64,000 bases of DNA from Sphingobacterium phlebotomi (GTDB lineage: Bacteria; Bacteroidota; Bacteroidia; Sphingobacteriales; Sphingobacteriaceae): contig NZ_VTAV01000002.1 in the NCBI RefSeq assembly GCF_008180195.1, forward strand, positions 62,001 to 126,000, read 5' to 3'. A model generated the notes under the pieces. It had not been told where the DNA came from and searched no databases. It saw only the letters and a list, made by a program, of their open reading frames with translations. The position numbers were made by a program, and so were the translations under genes. Below, piece after piece: positions 8,507-18,768 of this stretch (the first letter of the stretch is position 1; the number at the start of each line of letters is the position of its first letter).

Positions 8507-11500
8507 TTACTCCTTTCTTTTGTAGCGCAATGGCGTCTGCCCATAATACTTTTTAAATACCCTGCCAAAATAATTGGGGTCGCTATACCCACAATGATAA
8601 GCAACCTCGCTAATGGGCATATCATTTTCGAGCATAATAATAGCTTTTTTAAGACGGTACTCATTTAAAAGCTCGGTTGCATTTTTATCCAAAACCCGTT
8701 TAAGGTTTAAATGTAGGGATGTTCTGCTTGTATTCAATTCATTTGCAATATCTTCAATAGTTAGCGTTGGATTAGCAAATTCCTTTTCGAGGATCTCACT
8801 TAGTCTTGACAAAAACGCCTGATCTTTGTTGTTACTCGGGAGTGTGTCGTCTTTAAAAGCGCCTAAACTAATAACATGTTCCCGCAGCTTAACCCTTGAT
8901 TTAACCATGTTATTGACCAACAATTCCAGTTCTTTCAGATTAAATGGTTTACTTACATACGCATCAGCACCCACATCCAATCCATCAATTTTAATATTTT
9001 CTATACTGCTATCTGAAAGCAGAATTATGGGAATATAGTTGAATCTTTCGTCGCTTTTCAACCAATTGCAAAGTTCAATCCCATCCATTTTAGGCATTTT
9101 CACGTCACTTATAATAATATCAGGAGGTATTTTATTAATTTTCTTTATCGCGAGCAATCCGTTTGAGGCGTTTACTACTTCGTAATGACGAGAAAAATGC
9201 TTCGATAAAAATGTCATTAACTCTCTGTTATCCTCTACGATAAGTAATGTATATTTCGTTTTTGCATCCTTGCTTATTGATGCCCCATCCAATAGCCTTT
9301 CTTGTTTAATAAGCACAGTCTTTTCGGGGAGCTCGGAGATCTGTTCGGTTTTTGGAACATGATCCAGGCGTATGAGAACAGGCATCGTTATTTTTACGGA
9401 GGTTCCCATATCTTGTACACTTTTAACATGAATTTCTCCGTTAAGATACTTTACAAGGCTGTCAACAAGGGCAAGCCCAATACCGCTGCTTTCCGCATCT
9501 GTTTTATTAGCCCCCGATTTATAAAAAGGGTTAAAAATATTTTTAAGTTCTGTTGTTGACATACCTCTTCCGGTATCATTTACACGTATGGTAACTAATT
9601 GCTGAACATCGTTTCGCTCACCAAAATCAAGGGCGACGTCAATACTTCCTGTTAATGTATTTTTCATCGCATTAGAAAGAATATTGAACAATATCTTCTC
9701 CATTTTATCTTGATCAAAGTAGCATTCCAACAATGGTTTAGTGGAAACGAAAGTTAAATCAATGTTCTTTTTAACAGCTATCGTTTCGAAATGATGGGTG
9801 GCTTTTCTAATAAAATCAACCACATCTGATTTTGAAAGATTAATAGACGCATGGTCGGATTCTATTTTTCTAAACTCCATCAACTGCTGGATAAGTTTAA
9901 ATAGGATAGAAGCATTGTTTTTGACCGTAGATAATTCGGTACTTTTTTTAAAATCTGAACTTGTATTCTCCAGAAATTTATCAATGGACGCCAGGATGAG
10001 GGTTAGCGGTGTTTTAAATTCATGCGAAATAAAGGTGAAAAAGTTAAGTCGATGCTGGGTCAGCTCCTTCATTTTTTCCTTTTCAACGCGTTCCAGTTGG
10101 ATCTCTAATTTTTTATGGTCAAGAAATTTAACAAACTTCGTATACATCCATATTACAGCCACAACCAATAAGAAGTATACAAAATAGGCGAAATGGCTCC
10201 GATAGAATGGAGGGGCTACATAAATTTCCATCGTCCTTTCTGCGCTACGGGCACGACCAGCGGCGTTTAAAGCTTTAATGTGAAATACATAGTTTCCCGG
10301 CGACAAATTCGTATAGGTAACACTATTTTTGTTTCCTACATGGTTCCATTTATCTTCAAACCCTTCTAGGTAATACGCATAGTCAGTGCTACCCGGATTA
10401 GCATAATTTATGGCTGCGTAACTTATCGTAAATACATTCTGATTGTAGGCCAGTTTTATTCTTTTGGTATCGTTTATCTGATTTTTTAGGATGGCGGATT
10501 CCTGCGGAACGATACTTTTATTAAACAACTGAAAGTCGGTAAACATGAGTGGTAGTGATGCATGATTATTCTCGACGGTCGACGGATCAAAAAAGCATAA
10601 GCCATTTATACTTCCGAAATACAATATGTCGGCGCTACTTTTTAAATAGGATTTAAAATTAAACTGATTGGATGGCAACCCATGTTTACTATCGTAATTT
10701 GTGAATTTGTTGGTCTTGGGATCTAGCCTGGAAATTCCACGATTTGTCGTAAGCCAAATAATACCCTCCTTGTCCTCCAATATTCCATATACGTTGTTGT
10801 TCGGCAAACCGTCTTCAATTGTATAACTTCTAAATTCATTTTGTTCCGGATTATAAAGACATACACCTCCATCTAGCGTGCCGAACCATAACTGTTGTTT
10901 ACGGTCTTGGTAAACACTGATAATTTGGTTGCTCCGTATTGCCGGCTCATTAGATGTCGTTGTATAACGAATGAGATCATCAGTGGAAGGACGATACCTA
11001 TAAATGCCACTTTGCCTCGTACAAAACCATAAGTCGTTATTTTTATCTTCGATGATATCATAAATGAATATGTTCTGCATGATCTCGGGCTTAAATAAGC
11101 TAAACTTCTTTGTTTGGTAATCAAACAGATTCAGCCCGTTTTGTGTGGCTATCCACAATTTTCCGCGACTATCACGATAAATAGCATACACTTGGTCATT
11201 GGATAAGGAATTGGGATCTCCTTGTTTTTTTAGATATACAGTGGTGGTATTTTTCTGTATATCAAACTGGTGTAAGCCTCCCAGAAATGTTCCCACCCAA
11301 ATATTCCCATATCCATCGTCATGAATAGCGTGTACATTGTTGGTCGTTAAATAAAAAGGAGAGCTCTGTTTATTTATGGTTTGATACGTTTCATCTGCAG
11401 GGTCATAAATTGTTATTCCACCATCTTCCGTACCAATCCATATTTTCCGTTCACTGTCTTCCATCATTTGACTTACGGCTTTTCCGGTGAGTCCCTGTTC

Positions 11501-12505
11501 TCTGTCGTTAGCCCGAATACTTCTAAATCCATAGGTATTTGATGGCATATAATTTACCCCACCAAAATAGGTTCCTAGCCAAACGGAACCATCTTTTGCG
11601 AAATAGGTCGAATAAATCGCGTTATCACTTAGCTTTTTAGGATCGTTATGGAAGGATTGCTGATAATTTTCTGCATGCCCGGTTTTTAGATTGTAAATAT
11701 ATAATCCCTCTTCTGTACCTATATAAAGCATATCTTTTTTATTTCCCGATACGGATCGCACTGTATTGTTCTCCGGTGTTTCCGAATAGGAAAACTTTAA
11801 TTTGGAAAATTCTTGATTTTTAATGTCATAGGTAAATAATCCCCGATTGGTGGCCAACCAAATATGTTCATTTTTATCTTTATAGATATTGAAAATATAG
11901 CTATCCTGTGCCAACTCTGCTAAAGAAGTGCGTGTAAACGTTTTTTGAACAGTACCGTTTCTATCGATAATTGTTAAGGAGTTACCAATAGCCAATAAAA
12001 ATCGGTTTTCAGCGATAGCACACATCGCTTTCGCCATATGATGACCACTTAAAAGTTCGGATTTATTATTTCGGAGTTTATATAGTCCCCGTGCTGTACC
12101 AACATATATATCTTCCTTTTCCCCGAACACAAATAATATATTTAATGGAGATGGAATAAGCTCACTTTTTTGGAGTTGATCTGTATGCGAGTCATAGATA
12201 TAAAGACCATCATCTGTTCCCACATATAGGAAAGATTTATAGCTGTATAATGAACTTATCCTATTGGCCGACCCACCAATCTTCGAGCTTTCTATGTAAT
12301 AATTCTTTATTTGATAACTATCATACCGGTTAAGACCTTCCCGGGTACCAAACCAAATAAACCCATTTTCATCCTGCGTAATGGCATAGACGGTATTATG
12401 AGACAATCCGTGATTAGCGGTAATTTTTCTAAAATGGATATCCTGACCAAATACATGGGTAGCAATACAAAGCAGCAAAAAAACAATAAGGCTAGCGTAC
12501 TTCAT
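8507..12505 (-). CDS. Hybrid two-component system regulator (one-protein sensor kinase, receiver and AraC activator)
   Basis: This 1332-residue protein senses a glycan fragment in the periplasm and activates a polysaccharide locus. In order it has a signal peptide ending HVFGQ, about 14 Reg_prop two-bladed propeller repeats (many IWFGT/LWIAT-type strands) to about residue 680, a Y_Y_Y domain to about 765, one membrane helix at about 772-792, and a HisKA domain with His828 in SHEFKTPLTL. The HATPase domain (NAMKNT, DTGRGMS, GIGLAL) follows, then a receiver with phospho-acceptor Asp1134 in IISDVKMPK, and an AraC-type helix-turn-helix at about 1238-1325. It is transcribed divergently from the sulfatase locus starting at 12676, so that locus is its most likely target; control of the left susCD operon as well is possible. 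Confidence 0.96.
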   Translation of the reverse strand: MKYASLIVFLLLCIATHVFGQDIHFRKITANHGLSHNTVYAITQDENGFIWFGTREGLNRYDSYQIKNYYIESSKIGGSANRISSLYSYKSFLYVGTDDGLYIYDSHTDQLQKSELIPSPLNILFVFGEKEDIYVGTARGLYKLRNNKSELLSGHHMAKAMCAIAENRFLLAIGNSLTIIDRNGTVQKTFTRTSLAELAQDSYIFNIYKDKNEHIWLATNRGLFTYDIKNQEFSKLKFSYSETPENNTVRSVSGNKKDMLYIGTEEGLYIYNLKTGHAENYQQSFHNDPKKLSDNAIYSTYFAKDGSVWLGTYFGGVNYMPSNTYGFRSIRANDREQGLTGKAVSQMMEDSERKIWIGTEDGGITIYDPADETYQTINKQSSPFYLTTNNVHAIHDDGYGNIWVGTFLGGLHQFDIQKNTTTVYLKKQGDPNSLSNDQVYAIYRDSRGKLWIATQNGLNLFDYQTKKFSLFKPEIMQNIFIYDIIEDKNNDLWFCTRQSGIYRYRPSTDDLIRYTTTSNEPAIRSNQIISVYQDRKQQLWFGTLDGGVCLYNPEQNEFRSYTIEDGLPNNNVYGILEDKEGIIWLTTNRGISRLDPKTNKFTNYDSKHGLPSNQFNFKSYLKSSADILYFGSINGLCFFDPSTVENNHASLPLMFTDFQLFNKSIVPQESAILKNQINDTKRIKLAYNQNVFTISYAAINYANPGSTDYAYYLEGFEDKWNHVGNKNSVTYTNLSPGNYVFHIKALNAAGRARSAERTMEIYVAPPFYRSHFAYFVYFLLVVAVIWMYTKFVKFLDHKKLEIQLERVEKEKMKELTQHRLNFFTFISHEFKTPLTLILASIDKFLENTSSDFKKSTELSTVKNNASILFKLIQQLMEFRKIESDHASINLSKSDVVDFIRKATHHFETIAVKKNIDLTFVSTKPLLECYFDQDKMEKILFNILSNAMKNTLTGSIDVALDFGERNDVQQLVTIRVNDTGRGMSTTELKNIFNPFYKSGANKTDAESSGIGLALVDSLVKYLNGEIHVKSVQDMGTSVKITMPVLIRLDHVPKTEQISELPEKTVLIKQERLLDGASISKDAKTKYTLLIVEDNRELMTFLSKHFSRHYEVVNASNGLLAIKKINKIPPDIIISDVKMPKMDGIELCNWLKSDERFNYIPIILLSDSSIENIKIDGLDVGADAYVSKPFNLKELELLVNNMVKSRVKLREHVISLGAFKDDTLPSNNKDQAFLSRLSEILEKEFANPTLTIEDIANELNTSRTSLHLNLKRVLDKNATELLNEYRLKKAIIMLENDMPISEVAYHCGYSDPNYFGRVFKKYYGQTPLRYKRKE

Positions 12506-12630
12506 CGTTTTATCAATTAGTTTAGGCTAATTTCTAAATTAAAATCCGTAATCCTACATATCGTATATGTGAACAGCATATTTATAAACAACAATCCTCA
12601 ATATTTTAACCTGTGTGCTATTCGCAAAAA

Positions 12631-12638
12631 TATTTTTG
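12631..12638 (+). promoter_or_regulatory. Bacteroidota -7 promoter element for the sulfatase locus
   Basis: TATTTTTG matches the Bacteroidota -7 consensus TAnnTTTG exactly and lies 37 bp before the chosen ATG of the first sulfatase, inside the 170-bp divergent gap shared with the regulator. No TTG box is found 19-21 bp upstream, as is common for promoters that depend on an activator. The binding site of the AraC domain should lie in 12506-12630 but I cannot point to it. Confidence 0.5.
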
Positions 12639-12675
12639 TGCTAACATTGCTTCTGTAAACTATTATAAATCACAC

Positions 12676-14367
12676 ATGAAAACAATAACTCTTAAGGTAT
12701 CAAGTATACTGCTTTTCGTATGCTCCATAATAGGATCTACTTTTGCTCAACCTAAGGCTTCACCAAAAAGGCCTAATATTATTGTCATCTTAGCGGACGA
12801 TTTAGGCTATTCTGATTTAGGTTGTTACGGTGGGGAAATTAACACTCCCAACCTAGACTGGCTGGCTAGCCGAGGTGTTCGGTCCACAAGCTTCTACAAT
12901 GCGAGCAGATGTTGCCCAACAAGGGCTTCTTTGCTTACCGGTCTATACCCGCACACTGCCGGAATAGGGAACATGACAACAGATCAAAAGGCTCCTGGAT
13001 ATCGAGGACAACTCACATCCAATACGGTCACTATCGCACAAGTTTTAAAGGATGCAGGATATCAAACCGGCATGGTGGGAAAATGGCATGTATCGGAAAC
13101 GAAACCTTTTCCAGACAACGAACAACAATTACAATGGTTAGATCATCAAATTCAAGATAAAGCCTTTGCGGATACCTTGTCTTACCCCACGCACAGAGGT
13201 TTTCAGAAATATTACGGAAATATATGGGGTGTAGTTGATTTTTTTGACCCTTTTGCCTTAGTCAACGGCACTACCCAGGTAAAAAATGTTCCAGCGGACT
13301 TTTATTATACGAATGCCCTCGGCGATTCCGCCGTAGCCTATATCGATTATTTCACAAAAAATGAAGATCCTTTTTTCATATATGTAGCCTTCACCGCTCC
13401 GCATTGGCCACTCCAGGCATTGGAAAAAGATATTCAAAAGTATGAAGACACCTATAAAAAAGGGTGGGAGCATATTAGAATGCAGCGGTATCAAAAAATG
13501 ATTAAACTGGGAATGATCAACCCCAAACAGGTACCGTTATCTGATTTTATGCATGATGGAAAAACCTGGGAAAACAATCCAGACTCCATTTGGGATGCCC
13601 GAGCCATGGCTGTACATGCTGCCATGGTGGACTGCTTGGATCAAAACATCGGAAAGCTTATCGACCAATTAAAAAAATCTGGTGAGCTGGAAAATACCTT
13701 CATTATGTTTCTTTCAGACAACGGAGCCAGCCCTGAACGGCCGGAAGAATTTGGTCCCGGATACGATCGGTCAGGGACAACCAGAAATGGAGAAAAAGTG
13801 AGCTTCTCTGTAAATAAAGATGTATTGCCTGGGCCGCAAACAACACATATGGGTATTGGCCAACAATGGGCAAATGCTATCAATACACCTTTCCGGTATT
13901 GGAAAGCGAAGGAGTACGAGGGCGGAATAAATACACCATTTATTGCCTATTGGCCACAAGGAATCAACAGCACAAATAAATTTAACCGAGTTCCAGCCCA
14001 TATTATCGATCTGATGGCAACCTGTATCGAGGTTTCTGGTGCATCCTATCCCCATACTTTCGAGGGTAATACAATTACGCCTTCACCCGGAAAGAGTTTA
14101 ATGCCCGTTTTAAACAGAAAGATAACAAAACAGCTTCATGATGAACTTTTTTGGGAACATAATGGTGCTGCAGCTCTTCGACAGGGTAACTGGAAAATTG
14201 TGAGGCTAGGGGGGAAGGCTGATTGGGAATTATACAACTTGGCTGTAGACCGCACAGAGACAAATAATCTGGCTAAGAAATTCCCCGCCCGGGTAAGTCA
14301 AATGAAAGAAAAGTGGCATCAATTAGCAAACCAGTATCAGGTGTTTCCAAAGCCTGCTGCACAATAA
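12676..14367 (+). CDS. S1-type sulfatase, exported
   Basis: This is a formylglycine-dependent sulfatase that removes sulfate from a glycan. The frame is open from 12613, but the ATG at 12676 is preferred because it begins a clean signal peptide (cleavage after STFA). That gives 563 residues. The fold start NIIVILADDLGYSDLGCYGGE supplies the metal-binding aspartates. The sulfatase signature C-C-P-T-R places the Cys that becomes formylglycine at residue 79. GKWHVSE and the FLSDNGASPE motif complete the active site. It is the first gene of the locus, 29 bp ahead of a GH-A-like gene. It closely resembles the third sulfatase (25332-27428) in layout, and the two share FYNA-S/A-RCCPTRASLLTGLYPH. The sulfate position it attacks cannot be inferred. 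Confidence 0.95.
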   Translation: MKTITLKVSSILLFVCSIIGSTFAQPKASPKRPNIIVILADDLGYSDLGCYGGEINTPNLDWLASRGVRSTSFYNASRCCPTRASLLTGLYPHTAGIGNMTTDQKAPGYRGQLTSNTVTIAQVLKDAGYQTGMVGKWHVSETKPFPDNEQQLQWLDHQIQDKAFADTLSYPTHRGFQKYYGNIWGVVDFFDPFALVNGTTQVKNVPADFYYTNALGDSAVAYIDYFTKNEDPFFIYVAFTAPHWPLQALEKDIQKYEDTYKKGWEHIRMQRYQKMIKLGMINPKQVPLSDFMHDGKTWENNPDSIWDARAMAVHAAMVDCLDQNIGKLIDQLKKSGELENTFIMFLSDNGASPERPEEFGPGYDRSGTTRNGEKVSFSVNKDVLPGPQTTHMGIGQQWANAINTPFRYWKAKEYEGGINTPFIAYWPQGINSTNKFNRVPAHIIDLMATCIEVSGASYPHTFEGNTITPSPGKSLMPVLNRKITKQLHDELFWEHNGAAALRQGNWKIVRLGGKADWELYNLAVDRTETNNLAKKFPARVSQMKEKWHQLANQYQVFPKPAAQ

Positions 14368-14396
14368 TAAAAATCCCAAATTATAAACTTTAAAAA

Positions 14397-15623
14397 ATGA
14401 TAACATTAAATTTCAGATGGAAGCTTTTATGTATTGCTTTCTTGGCTATTTCTTGTAAAGAAGAGCATGCCACAATGACCGTGAAAGATCCCGAACTGGA
14501 TCAACCCGTAGAAATAGACTACACCTATAAAATGGGTATAAATTTAAATGAACAGGTAGATGTCACCGATTATCAGGATTTAGCGGATACCGAGACAGAA
14601 TGGGTAAGGTGTTTTATTGAGGTGCTGGATATCTATAAAGCTGGAACATTGGATACAGACCCTAAAATTGTAGCCTTTAATGAATTGAAATCAAAAGGGT
14701 ATAAAACCGTATTAAGTCTAAAGTTCAATTTCAAAAAACATGGATTCCCGGCAGTGAATAGCGCCGATTGGACCAATTATCTGAACTTTATACAACCTCT
14801 TTTGGCTAAAGTAATGCCTTATACCGATGTGCTGATTGTTGGAAATGAGCCATTTATTGAAGCAGAAAGAGCAGATTGGAATGAACCGTTGAATACTTTT
14901 TATAAAGCCGCTTGTGAGCGAACCAATAATTATTTCAAGTTGAATAATATACAAAAGCCGATCTTTCTGGGCGCTATGGTTGAGTTGTTTGGCACGGCCA
15001 ATCAAAATGACGCGGGCCATAATGCTATGCTGGCTTTTATCAAATCTACGGACTACCTACAGGGTGTAGACATTCACATCCACCATTCTGCAACAGAGGA
15101 GATCACGACTGCCCTTAATTTCGTTAAGGGAAAAATACGGGAAGATCAAAAAATCTTGGTGACCGAGTTTTCCCTCATGCGCCATTGGCGAAATAATAAC
15201 AATGGTGATATCTCTGCGGCGTTTTTGGCAAAAGCAAATGAAAGTACTACGGATAAAATTTTTCCACCACCAACAGGTGTGACGAAGAATTTTCAATACA
15301 TCGACTATGCATTAAAAAATCCACGACCTGCCGAAGAATGGTATGCTTTCTGGGAAAACACCCCTTATTTATTTAACCGGAGGAATTATTTGTGTGCCGC
15401 GTACAATCTTTTTAAGTCTGACGGAAACGTATTTCTGACGTTCTATGCGTTGCGACAATCGTACCCTTTAAACACAGATTTTACGGTAAATACAGATCCT
15501 TGGGTGTTAAACGGTTTGTTCATGAACCGTTCGGTAGAGCTATTAAACGGGAGAAGCCAAAAATCCTACAGCTATTTTGATCAGTTTGTTCGCATGGCGA
15601 ATGAAGAAAATCCCTGTAATTAA
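14397..15623 (+). CDS. Clan GH-A-like TIM-barrel lipoprotein, family not recognised (paralogue 1)
   Basis: This 408-residue protein has a lipoprotein signal ending AISC, so it should be anchored to a membrane, probably the outer one. Alternating strand and helix text fits a TIM barrel. VGNEPFIE puts a Glu (151) after Asn, the usual acid/base position at strand 4 of clan GH-A hydrolases, and ILVTEFSLMR puts a second Glu (257) at the expected nucleophile position on strand 7. A VDIHIHH motif lies about 30 residues before the second Glu. The protein at 22554-23717 shares these motifs and the C-terminal W-x-LN-x-LF pattern. I do not recognise a numbered GH family. Within a sulfatase locus it is most likely an endo- or exo-glycosidase acting on the same sulfated glycan. 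Confidence 0.75.
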   Translation: MITLNFRWKLLCIAFLAISCKEEHATMTVKDPELDQPVEIDYTYKMGINLNEQVDVTDYQDLADTETEWVRCFIEVLDIYKAGTLDTDPKIVAFNELKSKGYKTVLSLKFNFKKHGFPAVNSADWTNYLNFIQPLLAKVMPYTDVLIVGNEPFIEAERADWNEPLNTFYKAACERTNNYFKLNNIQKPIFLGAMVELFGTANQNDAGHNAMLAFIKSTDYLQGVDIHIHHSATEEITTALNFVKGKIREDQKILVTEFSLMRHWRNNNNGDISAAFLAKANESTTDKIFPPPTGVTKNFQYIDYALKNPRPAEEWYAFWENTPYLFNRRNYLCAAYNLFKSDGNVFLTFYALRQSYPLNTDFTVNTDPWVLNGLFMNRSVELLNGRSQKSYSYFDQFVRMANEENPCN

Positions 15624-15657
15624 TTACCAGACCAATATACACTAAAATTAAACTAAA

Positions 15658-18600
15658 ATGGACCACATGATGATCCCATCGCTGCGCAATAGGCTAAAGT
15701 ATCTTATTGCATTGTTAATGATTGCCTTTTCGGGAGCTTTACATGCACAGCAAAGTCATGTAAAAGGCAACGTTTCGAGTACCAATGGAACCTCACTTGA
15801 AGGTGTTAGCGTTTCCGTAAAAAACACAACCCATACGGCCGCGACAGATGGAAACGGGAACTATACGCTAAATTTATCCACCTCAGGTGCGGTATTGATT
15901 TTTAAATATATCGGTTATGCCACACAAGAAATTCCGCTGAACGGTCGAACCACCTTAGATGTTACATTAGAACCGGAAGATAAAACCTTGAGTGAAGTTG
16001 TTGTTATTGGATATGGTTCATTACGAAAAAGTGACCTAACCGGCTCGGTTGCTTCCATAAAAGCAGAAGATCTTACCAAAGGATCAAATATCAATATGCA
16101 ACAGGCATTGCAGGGAAGGGTTCCCGGCGTGCAGATATATCAAAAAAGTGGAGAACCGGGTGCGGCGATGAGTGTGCAAATCAGGGGAATAACGTCTATC
16201 ACCGGGAATAACGCACCTCTATATGTGATTGATGGTATGCCGATTAACGATGCTGCTGCAATCGGGGCTCCCGGTGTTGGAGGGGCGACAAACAACCCGA
16301 ACAATAGATCACCGTTAAATACATTAAATCCGGCAGACATTGCTTCTATAGAGATTTTGAAAGATGCTTCTGCAACGGCAATTTATGGTTCCCGCGGCGC
16401 CAATGGTGTTGTGTTGATTACGACGAAAAAGGGACGGGAAGGTGCAACAACGGTTAATTATAACGCAACTTTTGGTCAACAGCAGGTTGCTAATACACAG
16501 CGTTATATGAACGGCGACGAATATACTTCTGCACTAAATGGTATTATAGCAGACGGTAATTTAAATACCAGTAGCTATATACCTGTTACAGGCACAAATT
16601 ACAATACAGACTGGCAAAAGTTATTGTTGAAAAATGCTCCGATTCAGTCGCATGATATTTCTTTTAGTGGGGGGAGCAGTAATACAAAGTACTATATATC
16701 CGCTGGTTATTTCGACCAGGACGGTGTAATGTTAAACTCAGGAACAACTAGATATAATGCTTCCGTAAACTTAGAAACCGGCCTACCTTCTAAATATAAC
16801 ATAGGAATAAGCCTCTCTACATCCTATATTAGTGACAACTACAATGCAAATGGAACCGGAATCAATGACAATGCCAGTGCATTATATATGGCACAGAATT
16901 ATGATCCAACATCTCCCGCTTTAGACACTGATTTGTCGTATTTCCGTTCTCCCCTAATGGCGCCAATGGACAACCCATTGGCTGTAATCCATGGACAATA
17001 TTCTGTCGGGGATACGTACCGCACCTTTGGAAACATGTTTGCCGAATATTTCTTTATCCCATCTTTATCGGCTAAAGCGCGGGTAGGAGTGGATTTAAAC
17101 AATTCAAAACGATCTTTCTGGATCGACCCTTCTACGTTGACCGGTGCATCTTATGGCGGTTACGCTGATGTAAGGGACGGGAAAAGAGGATATTACCTGT
17201 TAGAAGGAACATTAAATTACAATAAAGTTTTTGGTGTACATAGCATTAATGCCGTCGCTGGTTCTACCTATGAACGCTATACATCCAGTACACTTATCGC
17301 AAATGCCCGAAATTTTGCGTTACCAGATCTAACCTATTATGCCTTGGCATCTGGGGAAGCTACCTTAAACGGTGTAGGAAATGGCGCACAGGAAAACATC
17401 CTACTTTCATATTTGGGAAGAGTTAACTATGCATTAATGGACAAATACTTGGTTACAGCTTCTATAAGAGCAGATGGTTCGGCCAGATTTGGGCCAGATA
17501 ACCGATTTGGATATTTCCCTTCCTTGGCGCTAGCATGGAAAATGAAGCAGGAAAATTTCCTTGCGGATGTTTCCGCAGTAGACGAGCTTAAGATCAGAGC
17601 AAGCTATGGTGCCATCGGGAATCAACCCAATGTAAATTATTTATATTTCTCGACCTATTCTGGCGGTAGAGATGCAATTTTCAACGGACAACGGGTAAGT
17701 ACCTTGGCCCCGTCACGAAGCCCAAATCCGGCATTGCAATGGGAGTCTGCTCAACAAGTGGATATTGGTTTAGATTTTGGATTATGGAAATCCAGAATTA
17801 CGGGTAGCGTAGATTATTACAATAGAAGAACATATAACCTTCTTTACAGTGTTCCTCAACCGTTAAGCACTGGCTTCGCGGCTCGAACTGAAAACGTAGG
17901 AAGCATGCGAAACACCGGGATTGAGGCAGCTGTAAACGGTATACTATTGGATAAAAGCGATTTGAAATGGGATGCCGGTTTTAATATCACAACACTGAAA
18001 AATAAAGTGCTAAGTTTGGGTAGTGTAGAGCAGTTTATCGGCGAGGGACCGGGAAATATCGGACAATACAGCATACTAAAACCCGGAGAATCTATCGGCT
18101 CTTTTTACGGCTATATTGTCGAAGGTGTATGGCAAACCGACGACGATTTTTCTACGGCACAACCGGGGGTTAGACCGGGGGATCTAAAATACAAAGATAT
18201 CGATGGAGATAATCTCATTAATACCAACGACAGGATGGTACTGGGTAGCTCACTACCTGACTTCTATTATGGATTCAATACCTCTGTAAGTTACAAAGGC
18301 TTGTCGCTTGCTATATTTCTGGAAGGCTCACATGGTGCAAAAATGTTAAATAGTAGCCTGGTAGACTCCTATTATCCGGTTGATTTCAGAAGAAACAAAT
18401 TAGCAGATTTATATTTAAGCCGCTGGACACCATCAAACCCAACGAATGAATACCCATCCTTTATCCCAGGTGATCCACAAGGGAATAAAAATGTAACGAA
18501 CAAGACCGTGGAAGACGCGTCCTATTTACGAATACAATCTGTTAGGCTAGCCTATAAATTACCCTTACCAAAAAATAAATTTATCAACAATGTAACCGTA

Positions 18601-18750
18601 TTTGTTAACGGTCAGAACCTTCATACGTTCACGAAATATTCGGGTGTCGACCCTGCCGTAAACGCTATAGGAGATAATGTGCTACGAGTAGATTATAATT
18701 CGTATCCGCTAACCAGAATTTTTACTGGAGGAATAAATGTTCAATTCTAA
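15658..18750 (+). CDS. SusC/RagA family TonB-dependent outer-membrane transporter
   Basis: This second SusC (1030 residues) is the glycan importer of the sulfatase locus. The signal peptide ends near LHAQ (residue 30). A CarboxypepD_reg-like domain covers about 32-108, the SEVVVIGYGS signature follows, and the plug carries NPADIASIEILKDASATAIYG and GSRGANGVVLITTKKG. The barrel ends FTGGINVQF with a terminal aromatic residue. The start could also be Met4 or Met5, which would shorten the signal peptide to a more usual length. It lies 34 bp after the GH-A-like gene and 18 bp before susD. No STN domain is present, in keeping with control by the hybrid regulator. Confidence 0.97.
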   Translation: MDHMMIPSLRNRLKYLIALLMIAFSGALHAQQSHVKGNVSSTNGTSLEGVSVSVKNTTHTAATDGNGNYTLNLSTSGAVLIFKYIGYATQEIPLNGRTTLDVTLEPEDKTLSEVVVIGYGSLRKSDLTGSVASIKAEDLTKGSNINMQQALQGRVPGVQIYQKSGEPGAAMSVQIRGITSITGNNAPLYVIDGMPINDAAAIGAPGVGGATNNPNNRSPLNTLNPADIASIEILKDASATAIYGSRGANGVVLITTKKGREGATTVNYNATFGQQQVANTQRYMNGDEYTSALNGIIADGNLNTSSYIPVTGTNYNTDWQKLLLKNAPIQSHDISFSGGSSNTKYYISAGYFDQDGVMLNSGTTRYNASVNLETGLPSKYNIGISLSTSYISDNYNANGTGINDNASALYMAQNYDPTSPALDTDLSYFRSPLMAPMDNPLAVIHGQYSVGDTYRTFGNMFAEYFFIPSLSAKARVGVDLNNSKRSFWIDPSTLTGASYGGYADVRDGKRGYYLLEGTLNYNKVFGVHSINAVAGSTYERYTSSTLIANARNFALPDLTYYALASGEATLNGVGNGAQENILLSYLGRVNYALMDKYLVTASIRADGSARFGPDNRFGYFPSLALAWKMKQENFLADVSAVDELKIRASYGAIGNQPNVNYLYFSTYSGGRDAIFNGQRVSTLAPSRSPNPALQWESAQQVDIGLDFGLWKSRITGSVDYYNRRTYNLLYSVPQPLSTGFAARTENVGSMRNTGIEAAVNGILLDKSDLKWDAGFNITTLKNKVLSLGSVEQFIGEGPGNIGQYSILKPGESIGSFYGYIVEGVWQTDDDFSTAQPGVRPGDLKYKDIDGDNLINTNDRMVLGSSLPDFYYGFNTSVSYKGLSLAIFLEGSHGAKMLNSSLVDSYYPVDFRRNKLADLYLSRWTPSNPTNEYPSFIPGDPQGNKNVTNKTVEDASYLRIQSVRLAYKLPLPKNKFINNVTVFVNGQNLHTFTKYSGVDPAVNAIGDNVLRVDYNSYPLTRIFTGGINVQF

Positions 18751-18768
18751 GATTCAAAAATTAAAGAG

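Noticed and set aside
12613-12675. N-terminal extension of the first sulfatase
   Set aside because: It precedes a proper signal peptide and covers the promoter-like element at 12631-12638.
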